DNA of 64,000 nucleotides from Cycas panzhihuaensis. Its lineage: Eukaryota > Cycadophyta. Each line of letters starts with the position of its first letter. The stretch's first letter is position 1. Below the pieces are notes generated by a model, which was not told the origin of the DNA, made no database searches, and saw only the letters and a program-made list of their open reading frames with translations. Positions 32,440 to 44,159 of this stretch are shown here, piece after piece. The stretch covers positions 237,157,741-237,221,740 of the forward strand of contig CM041465.1 in the NCBI GenBank assembly GCA_023213395.1. The letters are read 5' to 3'. Position numbers and translations under genes: made by a program.

Positions 32440-32810
32440 AGCTTCTAAAAGCCTCATGGATTCTGTGCAAAGGCTTTAACATGATTAAATCACCATTTGA
32501 TAGGCTAGGTTCTAGACCTTTTAGATGGTATTATAAAGAAAAAATTGCATGATTATCCGTAGGAAATAAACTCGAATTATATGATCTAATTACCTCAAGG
32601 AGAGGGGAAGGGTATAATCCGTAGTTAACATGCTCTAATCTAAGTTCTAGAAGGGATAAAATCTTAAAACATTTAAGCAAAGATATGATGTCTACTAACA
32701 ATCAATTTAGGATTTTTCATGGTAATAAAAAACCTACAAGGGTGTCAAATGATTCACTCCTATCTAATCACCATCCTATTACTTTTTACCTTTATTTAGA
32801 GAAATGATAA
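32440..32810 (+). pseudogene. LINE endonuclease remnant
   Basis: In one frame: GFNMIKSPFDRLGSRPFRWYY, close to the family's GDFN...D..GG motif. It continues with LYDLITSRRGEGY, SNLSSRRDKIL, and LSNHHPITF, the SDH-type motif near the C terminus. APE-like endonucleases nick the target for LINE insertion. Two stops interrupt it. Confidence 0.7.
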
Positions 32811-33340
32811 TATAACTCTATGATAGCTAATCTTCAAGTTGAAAATATCTTATCTCACTTAAAATGTATGTCTATGCAATAATAAATAACTATGGTATCT
32901 AACTCCTTCCTCAAGGTGAGAAGGGCTTGATTATTTGGTGGAAAGAGGAAATCACCTAAATTGCCTCATTCTTAAGAGGTTTTAGAATGTAATTAGTAGC
33001 TATTAATAATAAGGTAGATAAGTGAAATACTAAGAAATCAACTTCTTCTATATTAGAATTATATGGTATTGATGTAGAAAATGATACCCCTTATTTTCAC
33101 CTAAACTAACCCATATACCCATTATGAAATTGAGTCCACATTTGAGTTAACAGTTTATAAGTTAGAAAAATGATTATAAAGGGGCATACTCAATTAGGCA
33201 ATAGTGAAGCATATGTCACTTAATCAAAACTATGAAATAATCAAACTTCAGATTCAAAGAACTTGAAGGGTGAATAGATATATAAAAGTACAATAAAAAC
33301 TAACCTAGGTATTGAGGGCTCAACTCACTATAGAGGAAAT

Positions 33341-34370
33341 ACCAACACTAGGCTATCATGCTAATATTTTTATATAGTAAGGCATGAAAGACCAACTTAA
33401 GGTCACTAAGGCTACCTATCCACTTCTTTAACTAAGGATTATTAGATGGTCTCCCTTAGTATTGCAACCTCTATACTACTATCATGATTGCCTTCAACCT
33501 TGGCAATGAACTCTAAGGTAAATTAGAAGATGCCTTTGTTAGAATTAAAAATACAATAATCACATAAAACCCTAATAACGAGTAAATGAATAAAGTAATA
33601 AAGTACAAAAGGATGAAGTATATACAACAATAAACATAATGTGTAGAGAATTGGCCAAAACTCAATTAGAAACAATGAAGAGTACATACTTATAATACAT
33701 ACTCACCACTAATGAGAGAACCCCATTGGTCTACTTAGAGGTGGAACACATATCAAGGCGGCCCACAACTCTAATGTAAAATACAAGAAATTGAGACAGT
33801 TTACATAAGGTTAATGTAATTGGGTATTACACCCAACATTAACCATTATAATAGTCAATTACATAAATGTTGTCATATCAATGATAATCTTGGGTCTTCA
33901 AAAGTCTACTGGATCCTAAACATTGTTGCACAAAATAAAAAGCTACTGAAGTCCATATGAAGTGAAGTCCATCTACTAGAATACATGGGTCCTTAGCCAC
34001 AGCAACTACTAGTTGGGTAGGAACTCCCTTTGTATACGTGGATCAATTAGGAGCTGGCAAGAGTAGCTAAATAAGGTCCCACCCCTTGCTCATATGGGAG
34101 TGCAAGTAGAAAAAAATATATAAGGCACAAGGTGCATAGTACATAGTAGACAAGAGTAGCTTTAAAAGTGTGTTCTACCTCTTGCTAAATAGGACAATCA
34201 CTTCTTTGTCATCTAATAGCTAGAAATACAATAGCACTATGGCCTCAAACATGCCACATGGGCTAAAGGATGCCTGTTTGGGCTAATAACTTGCTACCAT
34301 GGGCAAGATAACCAGCATTAGAAGTTTTTACATGACTAAAAAAATGATATGTGACTTAGATATAGCATAT
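33341..34370. other. Unassigned AT-rich flank of the gag-protease element
   Basis: Two short similar stretches (GCAAGAGTAGCT near 34058 and ACAAGAGTAGCT near 34150). No coding match. It could be the LINE's RT region decayed beyond recognition. Confidence 0.4.
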
Positions 34371-34375
34371 ATGAC
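34371..34375. repeat. Target-site duplication, left copy (ATGAC)
   Basis: Touches the first LTR and is identical to 43100-43104 after the third LTR. Confidence 0.8.
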
Positions 34376-34612
34376 TGTTACATACCTCCTTAAAGGGATT
34401 AAGTAATTGTTAATTAAAGTGAAAGGGCATCTCCAAGAGTCGTAACTTATAATTGAAAAGGCCTATCATGCACTTATAAATGAGGCCTCTAGTGTATTAA
34501 AGATCATCACTTATTTTTATCAATCAATTATATGGGCTTTTGACTATAAAATCTCTTTCAGGTGCATTCAATATTTGGTCTCCTCCTTAAGTTACATAGT
34601 AGTTCCGTAATA
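34376..34612 (+). repeat. First LTR (237 bp)
   Basis: TGTTACATACCTCC to CCGTAATA. Lacks about 9 bp (AAAGTTCTC region) present in the other two LTRs. Confidence 0.85.
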
Positions 34613-34614
34613 AG

Positions 34615-34626
34615 TGGTAGCAGAGC
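34615..34626 (+). promoter_or_regulatory. Primer-binding site, copy 1
   Basis: TGGTAGCAGAGC, one base from the initiator tRNA-Met site TGGTATCAGAGC, two bases after the LTR. Copy 2 has TGGTATCAAAGA at 39486. Confidence 0.7.
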
Positions 34627-34699
34627 AAACTTCCTAGTCTGTGGGAAACTATATCATATGAAGAATCTATTTTGGAAATCCAAAAGATAAGCATGAAGC

Positions 34700-35330
34700 C
34701 AAGTAAAAGGTACATGTTGTCATCATTTCCAGTCTTCTGTCGCTGTCATCTCTCTTCTCAACAACCGTGCCTTCTTAGTCGTAAACACTACATTTGATTT
34801 CGTCCCAATCCATTCTTATAGTTTTGCTATCATATTAAGTTTTAGATGTCACATTTTACAATCCCTCTTCACATCACAAGCATATTATGTTCCCTTGGTC
34901 ATTTGTCCTAGTCCCACTCTTGTAGTTTTTCCATTCTCATCATTGTATTTATTTAGAGTATTATCATTGCTATGCTAGCATTCTCATTGTTGTGTGGCAT
35001 TCTCGTTGCTACTACATACTACAATTCTCATCATTGTATTTATACTTGTATTCTCATTGCTACTGTGTATAACTAGCATTCTCGTCACTATATTTATTCA
35101 AAGCATTCTCGTCACTATTGCATACACGTCACAGTGGCATTCTCATTATTGTTTCTGTGGTCTATCCCATCGCATATACTATTTATATCTCCATTATTCT
35201 CATCCGTGTCCATGTCCATTCTGGCACGCTGCATCATCCATTCTGTGTTAGTCTAACAACATCCATTCTTCTACTCACGTCTCATCCATCTCCATTATTC
35301 TCATCTGCATCCATACTTGTCAATCTTTGG
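34700..35330 (+). repeat. Degenerate GCATTCTCRTCAYTRT repeats in the leader, copy 1
   Basis: About ten imperfect copies of a motif like CATTCTCATTGCTACT or CATTCTCGTCACTAT, with irregular spacing. The Leu/Ile-rich open frames here (34994-35339) come from these repeats. Also present in copy 2 at about 39,790-40,190. Confidence 0.6.
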
Positions 35331-36125
35331 CTGCCATAATCATACGATGTATTAATTTATTTACCCCTTTATTGATTGGCTCATTCTACATACATTGTAA
35401 TTTAATTATAGTTATTATTAATTACCATTATCTAAAAATATTCAATTTAATTATATACCATATATTTCTTCCTTTATTCTCATTATTTATATATACATAT
35501 TTAAGTCATTAAATTAAGTCTCACTTGTTTATATAGCTAAATGTTTAATATATTTACCATCTCTTTTAACAAGGATAAAATTGATATTTAATATTTATAT
35601 TTCATAGCCATTTTTAAACTATTGTACTTATTCTTTGATAATCAAATTGTTCTTTTAGTTGCTATGTTTTGGACAGAACTTGACTAGTCTTAAGGTTCTT
35701 ATTTATACTCGCAAGTCATCATAATATTTATTAAATAATATTTCAATCCTACATTAAATATTTAAGTCTCATTTTCTAAGTCACCTACCTATTTAATCAA
35801 TTAAATATTCTGTTGAGTATTAAATAAGTTTTTCTTTTCTTTACCTAAAGTCATTTATCATCTTTGTTCCCCTCAATAATCTGTTAATCTATTTTGATTA
35901 TTTGTTTATTTCTGACTGACGTCCATTTAAACTTTGATATTGAGTATTGAATCAATTAAGAGTACTATTTTACAAAGTTTCGTTTAGTATATGAGACTTA
36001 TACATCAATAAAAAGAGTTAAAGTGGTTAATAGGATAAACATACATTTGCTTTGACACACTAAACATGATAGTCAGATAGTGGGACCATACATATATTGC
36101 TATTAAAGTAATAAATACTGAAGAT

Positions 36126-37848
36126 ATGAGAAACAATACCATCGAAAAGGATATTGTCGAATCAATCACTCAAGTAGTCCATGAAGCAATCCATATGTTA
36201 AATGCTCTTTTAAATCATACATTACACGAGATCTTGGATAAATTAACAATCATAATAATGAGTAGGAAGGAAGACATGATTGTTCTGGATTTAGAGGATG
36301 AGGCAATGAGTCGGCAGTCTCATATCAGAAATCATACCATTAAAAAATATTCCAGTCCTTAGATGACTTCAATTAATATTGAGAATGAAGCTATCAGAAA
36401 ATACCTTATTGAGTATCATAATCTGACCCTTAAAGAATAGAATATAGTGGGTTTTTAAACATACTTCAATCGTTTACAAAGTATTCAAACATAGAAAAAG
36501 AAAAAATTAGAAAAGATTACTATACAACATTTTAGTATGGACCAAAAATTACATGAGGTGAGAGTGTAGATCTAATAAATGGAAAACTATTTTCACTTAA
36601 TGGAGATTGAGCTAGCAGCGCAAGTTTCATTAGCCACCCTACATATGGATGGGATACCATGTGAATGGTGGCAGTTTCTCAAATGAACCTCTTTTTGAGA
36701 TCAACTACCAACCTGGAAGGAATTCGTGCATCTATTCATTAAGTGATTTGAAATCCTATCTAATCATGATTATTATTGTGAGTTACAAAAATTAAAGCAA
36801 ACTGATTCTATAGAAGAATATAGTACAACATTCATAAGGCTAAGCTATGTGTTAGAAGATATTCTGACTAATTGACTTATCCAGTTATATATAGATGGTC
36901 TGATAACAAAGATCCAAGCTGATGTTAAAATTCAAGAACCAAAGGACCTTAACAAGGCAATATAGTTAGCCAAAATGCATTAAGATAAACACAATGCCTT
37001 ACGTATAACAGGCATCGATCTCTATATTCCTCCACCTAGTCAACATGATCTTTTACCAAGTGCTCAACACATACATGTATCAGTCAACCTGAATCAACCT
37101 ACTAAACTAACATTCAAAAAATAAAAATAGATCAAGAAGAGTTAAGAAAAAGAAACCTATGCTTCAGATGTGAGGAGAAGTAGGAACCTGGGCATAGATA
37201 TCAAAAGAACTAGTTCTATACAATTTGATTACTAGCAGATGATAATATTGATGAAGATTAATAAGAATCTAAAAATAATCAAAGAAACTTTTATTATGCA
37301 GAACATCAAGAAAGCCACAGTAATCTTGAGGATGACCATTTGCAAATGTCACTATCATTTATGAGTAATTTTAATCAATTAAATACCCTAAAATTACAAG
37401 GATCTAGAAAAAATCAAGTTGTAACAATCTTGATAGATTCATGTAGCACACATAATTTTATTGATCGAAACTATGCATAACAACTGAGATTATTTCCATT
37501 AAGGACTCCTCGTTTCCAGGTCACCGTTGGAGGAAGATAGGTAATCTCTGGCTAAGGTATAATGAAGGACCTTAATATCATGCTAAACAATGTAAGCATT
37601 ATAGAAGATTTCTACATCATTGATGTCAGAGGTGTAGATATTGTATTAGGCAGTCAATGGCACAATAAACTTGGAACCTTTGAAATGAATATGGATGAAC
37701 AGTTTATGCGATTTAAGAAAGAAGGAAGAACCATCACATTATCAAGAAAAAGATCGAATAAAACTAAAGTCATATCATATGAGAATCAGGGCGAAGAAGT
37801 AAAAAAGCAACCACAAGCACTCAAAAAATATAGTCGAGAATTCCACTA
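36126..37848 (+). pseudogene. Gag-protease, copy 1, first unit
   Basis: Begins with a 78-residue open stretch (MRNNTIEKDIVESITQ). The gag core follows: MENYFHLMEIE, LHMDGIPCEWWQFL, ELQKLKQTDSIEEYST (about 36570-36850). A decayed CCHC knuckle (RCEEK.EPGH, about 37170-37200) comes next. The aspartic protease reads LIDSCSTHNFID (about 37430), with Cys where the family has Gly, and VDIVLGSQW (37640), open at 37562-37849. Multiple stops. The protein ends 37848 with no RT after it. Confidence 0.78.
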
Positions 37849-37893
37849 GAAGAATCTTCCAATAAATACTTGCAACATTCATCTAATCATCTA
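36645..37893 (+). repeat. Internal tandem duplication, unit 1 (about 1.25 kb)
   Basis: From the GGATGGGATACCATG motif of gag to just past the protease stop. It is repeated immediately downstream and is single in copy 2 (41,511-42,760). Confidence 0.8.
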
Positions 37894-37895
37894 AC

Positions 37896-39143
37896 GTGGA
37901 TGGGATACCATGTGAATGGTGGCAGTTTCTCAAATGAACCTCTTTTTGAGATCAACTACCAACCTGGAAAGAATTCGTGCATCTATTTATTAAGCGATTT
38001 GAAATCGTATCTAATCATGATTATTATTGTGAGTTACAAAACTTAAAGCAAACTGATTCTATAGAAGAATATAGTACAGCATTCACAAGGCTAAGCTATG
38101 TGTTAGAAGATATTCTGACTAATTGACTTATCCAGTTATATATAGATGGTCTGATAACAAAGATTCAAGCTGATGTTAAAATTAAAGAACCAAAGGACCT
38201 TAACAAGGCAATATAGTTAGCCAAAATGCATTAAGATAAATACAATACCTTACGTACAACAGGCATCGATCTCTATATTCCTCCACCTGGTCAACATGAT
38301 CTTTTACCAAGTGCTCAACACAGATACATATCAGTCAACCTGAATCTACCTACTAAACTAATCATTCAAAAAATAAAAATAGAGCAAGAAGAGTTAAGAA
38401 AAGAAAGCTCTGCTTTAGATGTAAGGAGAAGTAGAAACCTGGCCATAGATGTCAAAAGAACTAGTTATATACAATTTGATTACTGCTAGATGATAATATT
38501 GATGAAGAAGAACAAGAATCTAAAATTAATCAAAGAAATTGTTATTATGTAGAACATCAAGAAAGCCACAGTAATCTCGAGGATAACCATTCACAAATGT
38601 CACTATCATTTATGAGCAGTTTTAATCAATTAAATACCCTAAAATTACAAGTATCTATAAAAAACCAAGTTGTAACAATCTTGATAGATTCATGTAGCAT
38701 ACATAATTTTATTGATTGAAACTATGCATAACAACTAAGGGTATTTCCATTAAGGACTCATTATTTCCAGGTCACTATTAGAGGAATACAAGTAATCTCT
38801 AGCCAAGGTATAATGAAGAACCTTAACATCATGCTAAACAATGTCAACATTATAGAAGATTTCTATATTGTTGATGTCAGAGGTGTAGATATTGTATTAG
38901 GTAGTCAATGGCTCAGTAAACTTGGAACCTTCGAAATGAATATGGATGAATAATTTATACGGTTTAAGAAAGAAGGAAGAACCATCATGTTATCAAGAAA
39001 AAGATCGAACAAAACTAAAGTCATATCATGCGAGAATCAGGGTGAAGAAGTAAAAAAGCAACCACAAGCACTCAAAAAATATAGTCGAGAATTCCACTAA
39101 AAGAATCTTCGAATAAATACTTGCAACATTTGTCTAATCATCT
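37896..39143 (+). pseudogene. Second gag-protease unit of copy 1 (duplicated)
   Basis: Same gag core to protease segment as 36645-37893 with scattered differences: GIPCEWWQFL at about 37905, the knuckle CKEK.KPGHRCQKN at about 38425-38460, LIDSCSIHNFID at about 38682 and VLGSQW at about 38900. It lacks the gag N terminus, so it could not make a normal gag. Stops are present in both units, some at the same places, so at least some predate the duplication. Confidence 0.78.
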
Positions 39144-39237
39144 AATGGACTCTACTACAACAAAGGACAACGTACATTTAAGGGATTACAATAAGTCGAC
39201 TATGTTTCATGGGTGAAACATCTTAAGGGGAAGGAAT

Positions 39238-39483
39238 TGTTACAGACCTCCTTAAAGGGATTAAGCAATTGTTAATTAAAGTGAAAGGGAATCTTGAAGA
39301 GTCGTAACTTATAATTAAAAAGGCCTATCATGCACTTATAAATGAGGCCTCTAGTGTATTGAAGATCATCACTTATTTTTATCAATCAATTGTATGGTCT
39401 TTTGACTATAAAATCTCTTTCAAAGTTCTCAAGTGTATTCAATATTTGGTCTCCTCCTCAAGTTACGTAATAGGTCTGTAACA
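39238..39483 (+). repeat. Middle LTR (246 bp)
   Basis: Purine tract before and PBS after it. It is not flanked by any 5-bp duplication, as expected for an LTR shared by two tandem copies. Confidence 0.85.
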
Positions 39484-40993
39484 AGTGGTATCAAAGAAAA
39501 CTTCCTAGTCTATGGGAAACTATATCATATGAAGAACCTATTTTGGAAATCTAAAAGATAAGCATGAAGCCAAGTAAAAGGTACATGTTGTCATCATTTC
39601 CAATCTTTTGCCACTCTCAGCTCTCTTCACAATAGTCATGCCTTCTCAGTCGTAAACACTACATTTGATTTCATCTTAATCCACTCTTGTAGTTTTGCTA
39701 TCGCATTAAGTTTTAGATGTCACATTTTACAATCTGCCTTCATGTCACAAGCGTATCGTGTTCCCTTGGTCTTTTGTCCTAGTCCCACTCTTGTAGTTTT
39801 GTCATTCTCGTCATTGTATTTATACCCATCATTCTAGTTTTGTTGGCATTCTCATTATTGTGTGGCATTATCATTGTTGCTGTATACTACAATTCTCATC
39901 ACTGTATTTATACGTCTATTCTCATTGCTACTGTGTATAACCAGTATTATCGCCACTATATTTATTCGTAGCATTCTCGTCACTATTTCATACATGTCGT
40001 TGTGGCATTCTCATTATTGTTTCTGTGGTCTATCCCATCGCATATACTGTTTGCATCTCCATTATTCTCATCTGCATCCATGTCCATTCTGACATGTGGC
40101 ATCATCCATTCTGTGTCAGTTTAACAACATCTATTCTTCTACTCATGTCTCATCCATCATTATTATTCTCATCTCCATCCATCCTTGTCAATCTCTAGCC
40201 ACCGTAATCATACAATGTATTAATTTGTTTACCCCTTTTAGTGATTGGCTTATTCTACATACATTGCAATTTAATTATAGTTATTATTAACTACCATTAT
40301 CTAAAAATATTCAATTTAATTATATACTATATATTTCTTCCTTTATTCTCATTATTTATATATACATATTTAAGTCATTGAATTAAGTCTCACTTGTTTA
40401 TATAGCTAAATTTTAATATATTCACCATCTCTTTTAACAAGGATAAAATTGATATTTAATATTTATATTTCATAGCCATTTTAAAAATATTGTACTTATT
40501 CTTTGATAATCAAATTATTCCTTTAGTTGCTATGTTTTGGATAGAACTTGACTAGTCTTAAGGTTCTTATTTATACTCGCAAGTCATCATAATATTTATT
40601 AAACAATACTTCAATCCTACATTGAACATTTAAGTCTCATTTTCTAAGTCACCTACCTATTTAATCAATTAAATATTCTTTTGAGTATTGAATAAGTTTT
40701 TTCTTTCTTTACCTAAAGTCATTTATCTTCTTTGTTCCCCTCAATAATCTGTCAACCTATTTTGATTATTTGTTTGTTTCCAACTGATGTCCATTTAAAC
40801 TTTGATATTGAGTATTGAATCAATTGAGAGTACTATTTTACAAAGTTTCATTTAGTATATGAGACTTATACATCAATAAAAAGAGTTAAAGAGGTTAACA
40901 TGAGAAATATACATTTGCTTTGACACCCTAAACACGATAGTTAGACAGTGGGACCACACATATATAGTTATTAAAGTAATAAATACTAAAGAT

Positions 40994-42705
40994 ATGATAG
41001 ACAATACCATCCAAAAGGATATTGTTGAACCAATCACTCAAGCAGCCCACGAAGCAATCCATATGTCAAATGCTCTCTTAAATCATATATTACATGAGAT
41101 CTTGGATAAATTAACAATCATAGCAACGAGTAGGAAGGAAGACATGATTATTCTAGATTTAGAGGATGAAGTAATGAGTTGATAGTCTCATATCAGAAAT
41201 CATACCATTAAAAAATATTCCAGTCCTCAGATGACTTCAATTAATATTGAGAATGAAGCTATCGAAAAATACCTTACTAAGTATCACAATTTGACCCCTG
41301 AAGAATAGAAGATAATGGGTTTTCAAGCATACTTCAACTGTTTACAAAGTATTCAAATGCAGAAAAAGAAAAACTTTGAAAAGATTATTATACAACATTT
41401 TAGTATGGAGCAAAAATCACATGAGCTGAGAGTGTGGATCCAACAAATGGAAAACTATTTTCACTTAATGGAGTTTGAGTCAGCAGAGTAAGTTTCGTTA
41501 GCCACCCTATATATGGATGGGATACCATGCGAATGGTGATAGTTTCTTGAATGAACCTCTTTTTGAGATCAACTACCAACCTAGAAAGAATTCGTGCATT
41601 TATTCATTAAGCGATTTAAAATCGTATCTAATCACGATTATTATTGTGAGTTATGAAAATTAAAGAAAATTGATTCTGTGAAAGAATATAGTGTAGCAAT
41701 CACAAGGCTAAGCTATGTGTTAGAAGATATTTAGACTAATTGACTTATCTAGTTATATATAGATGGTCTGATAATAGAGATCTAAGCTGATGTTAAAATT
41801 CAAGAACCAAAGGACCTTAACAAGGCAATATAGTTAGCCAAAATACATGAAGATAAACACAATGCCTTATGTACAACAGGCATTGATCTCTATATTCCTC
41901 CACCTGGTCAACATGATCTTTTGCCAAGTTCTCCACACAGACACATATCAGTCAACCTAAATTGACCTGCTAAACCAATCATTCAAAAAACAAAAATAGA
42001 GCAAGAAGAGTTAAGGAAAAGAAACATATGCTTCATATGTGAGGAGAAGTAAGAACCTGGGCATAGATGTCAAAAGAACTAGTTATATACAATTTGATTA
42101 CTGGCAGATGATAATATTGATGAAGAAGAATAAGAATCTAAAAATAATCAAAGAAATTATTATCATGTAGAACATCAACAAAGCCACAGTAATCTTGAGG
42201 ACGACCATTCGAAAATGTCACTATCATTTATGAGTAGTTCTAATCAATTAATTACCCTAAAATTACAAGGATCTATAAAAAATCAAGTTGTAATAATCTT
42301 GATAGATTCATGTGGCATACATAATTTTATTTATCAAAACTATGCACAATAACTAAGGTTATTTCCATTAAGGACTCCTTGTTTCTAGGTCACTATTGCA
42401 GGAAGACAGGTAATCTCTGGCTAAGGTATAATGAAGAACCTTAACATCATGCTAAACAATGTCAGCATTATAGAAGATTTCTACATCGTTGATGTCAGAG
42501 GAGTAGATATTGTATTGGGTAGTCAATGGCTCAATAAACTTAGAACCTTCAAAATGAATAAGGATGAACAATTTATGCAATTTAAGAAAGAAGGAAGAAC
42601 CATCACATTATTAAGAAAAAGATCAAACAAAACTAAAGTCATATCATGCGCGAATCAGGTTGAAGAAGTCAAAAGGCAACCACAAGCACTCCAAAAATGC
42701 AGCTG
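40994..42705 (+). pseudogene. Gag-protease, copy 2
   Basis: Collinear with copy 1 without the duplication. It starts MIDNTIQKDIVEPITQ. Core blocks are around 41440-41720, the knuckle CEEK.EPGHRCQKN around 42040-42075, the protease LIDSCGIHNFI around 42298, and the C-terminal part is open at 42431-42706 (VDIVLGSQWLNKL). Several stops. Confidence 0.78.
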
Positions 42706-42856
42706 AGAATTCTAATCAGAAGAATCTTCCAATAAATACCTTCAACATTCATTTAATCATCTAATGGACTCTACTACAATGAAGTACAATGTATATTTAA
42801 GGTATTGTAATAGTTTGACTATGTTTCATGGGCGAAACATCTGAAGGGGAAGGAAT

Positions 42857-43099
42857 TGTTACAGACCTCCTTAAAGGGATTAATTAATTATTAATTAAAG
42901 TGAAAGGGCATCTCCAAGAGTCATAACTTATAATTGAAAAGGCCTATCATGCACTTATAAATGAGGCCTCTAGTGTATTGAAGATCATCACTTATTTTTA
43001 TCAATCAATTGTATGGTCTTTTGACTATAAAATCTCTTTTAAAGTTCTCTGGTGTGTTCAATATTTGGTCTCCTTAAGTTACATAGTAGGTTTGTAACA
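42857..43099 (+). repeat. Third LTR (243 bp)
   Basis: Preceded by purine tract GAAGGGGAAGGAAT. Ends GTAACA directly before ATGAC. Confidence 0.85.
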
Positions 43100-43104
43100 A
43101 TGAC
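43100..43104. repeat. Target-site duplication, right copy (ATGAC)
   Basis: Identical to 34371-34375. Confidence 0.8.
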
Positions 43105-44159
43105 TCACTCTCATAAATCAAGTATAAGATGATCATAATGGGTTCATTTTTCAAGATCTAAAAAATAAGACCATGGTACATGTCATCCCCCCATTTAGGA
43201 TACATTATATCAAGAAGCCTCGAAATACAATATGTTCCTAAAGAAGTTGAGAAAAAATGAAGAGAAGCAAGAACTTGTAACTTTTAACTAAAAATTCTCC
43301 ATGAAAATAGGTTTAAAATATGTCAAATAACCTATCAAATAAAAGGTCTCTCTATTACAAACCCAATGTAGTAGACAAGACTAAAAAAGGACCTCCTAAT
43401 ATTAAGATATAGCTAAAAATGTGACTAATATTCTAAAAAGGATGAAAAATGGGCATTAAGCTCCTTTAACTGGCGACCTGGAGGTCATATAAGTGTTGCA
43501 TATGACTTGGGGAATAACCAGACCTGAAATGATTATAGAATATAATTAAATTTAAATTTTCAAATTTAAAAAAAATATAAGCCCTTTAAAAAAAAGTCTC
43601 CCATCCAATTAACATGATATGCGCTAAACATTTTGATAAAAGAATAAATACCCTAAAAATTTAGGGTTTTGAATATAGTTTTTATTAGGGGCTACTGTCA
43701 CTATTCAATTTTTATTATAGGTATATGGGTTGATTGCCATTGATAAAGTGCTTCGAGCAACCGCCAAGATGAAGAGCAAGTTTCTTCTATTGTAGGTCAC
43801 ACTGAGATTATAGAGATATCATCAAATCTGAGTGTCGCCATTATGGTGTAAAGCCATCAAGAATAGAGATAATTACCATTAAAGATTGTAGATGTAGATA
43901 AGCTTGTAGGGCACTATGTAAACTTGGTATAGAAGAGTTCCACTTCTTAAAACATGATTGAGAGCCTTTCCTCACCCCCAATTTATTACTACTCTCATTA
44001 CTATTGTTGTTGCTAATATCTTTGCATACATAATAATAAGCAAATATGGAGTAGAAGAAGCATTATATTGGTACATGTTGTGCCTTATTATCACAGGCAT
44101 CTCCTTGTTTAATGGAGTAAAAGAAGCATTATCTTGATCTATGTTGTGCCTCATTATTA
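43105..44159. other. Unassigned flank; contains a 60-bp imperfect direct repeat
   Basis: No coding match. At 44,040-44,160 two imperfect copies of a segment (GGAGTA[G/A]AAGAAGCATTAT..TGTTGTGCC) lie side by side, next to the end of the COG1 fragment. Confidence 0.5.

Larger units (their letters stand above)
30907..33340 (+). mobile_element. Decayed L1-type LINE (ORF1 and endonuclease remnants)
   Basis: Plus strand carries ORF1-like then ORF2-like matches in the right order: DUF4283 and a zinc knuckle (30907-31700), then an APE-type endonuclease (about 32440-32810). A weak continuation to about 33,340 (KHMSLNQNYEIIKLQIQ) is like the region between endonuclease and RT. Many stops and frameshifts. 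Neither the poly(A) end nor a target duplication was found. Confidence 0.7.
34376..43099 (+). mobile_element. Three-LTR tandem of a non-autonomous gag-protease retrotransposon
   Basis: Structure: LTR (34376-34612), internal 1 (34613-39237), LTR (39238-39483), internal 2 (39484-42856), LTR (42857-43099). LTRs are short (237-246 bp), start TGTTAC and end TAACA or a mutated form. A PBS resembling TGGTATCAGAGC follows the first two and a purine tract AAGGGGAAGGAAT precedes the last two. Only the outer ends carry the ATGAC duplication. Each internal part encodes gag and protease but no RT, RNase H or integrase, so movement would need another element's enzymes. Similar non-autonomous gag-only elements are known in plants (TR-GAG class). 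Internal 1 is 1.25 kb longer because of an internal duplication. Confidence 0.88.

Noticed and set aside
33341-34370. Possible LINE reverse transcriptase
   Set aside because: No RT motif (such as a FADD box) could be found in any frame.
34994-35339. Leu/Ile-rich, membrane-like open frames
   Set aside because: Produced by the degenerate CATTCTC repeats of the leader.
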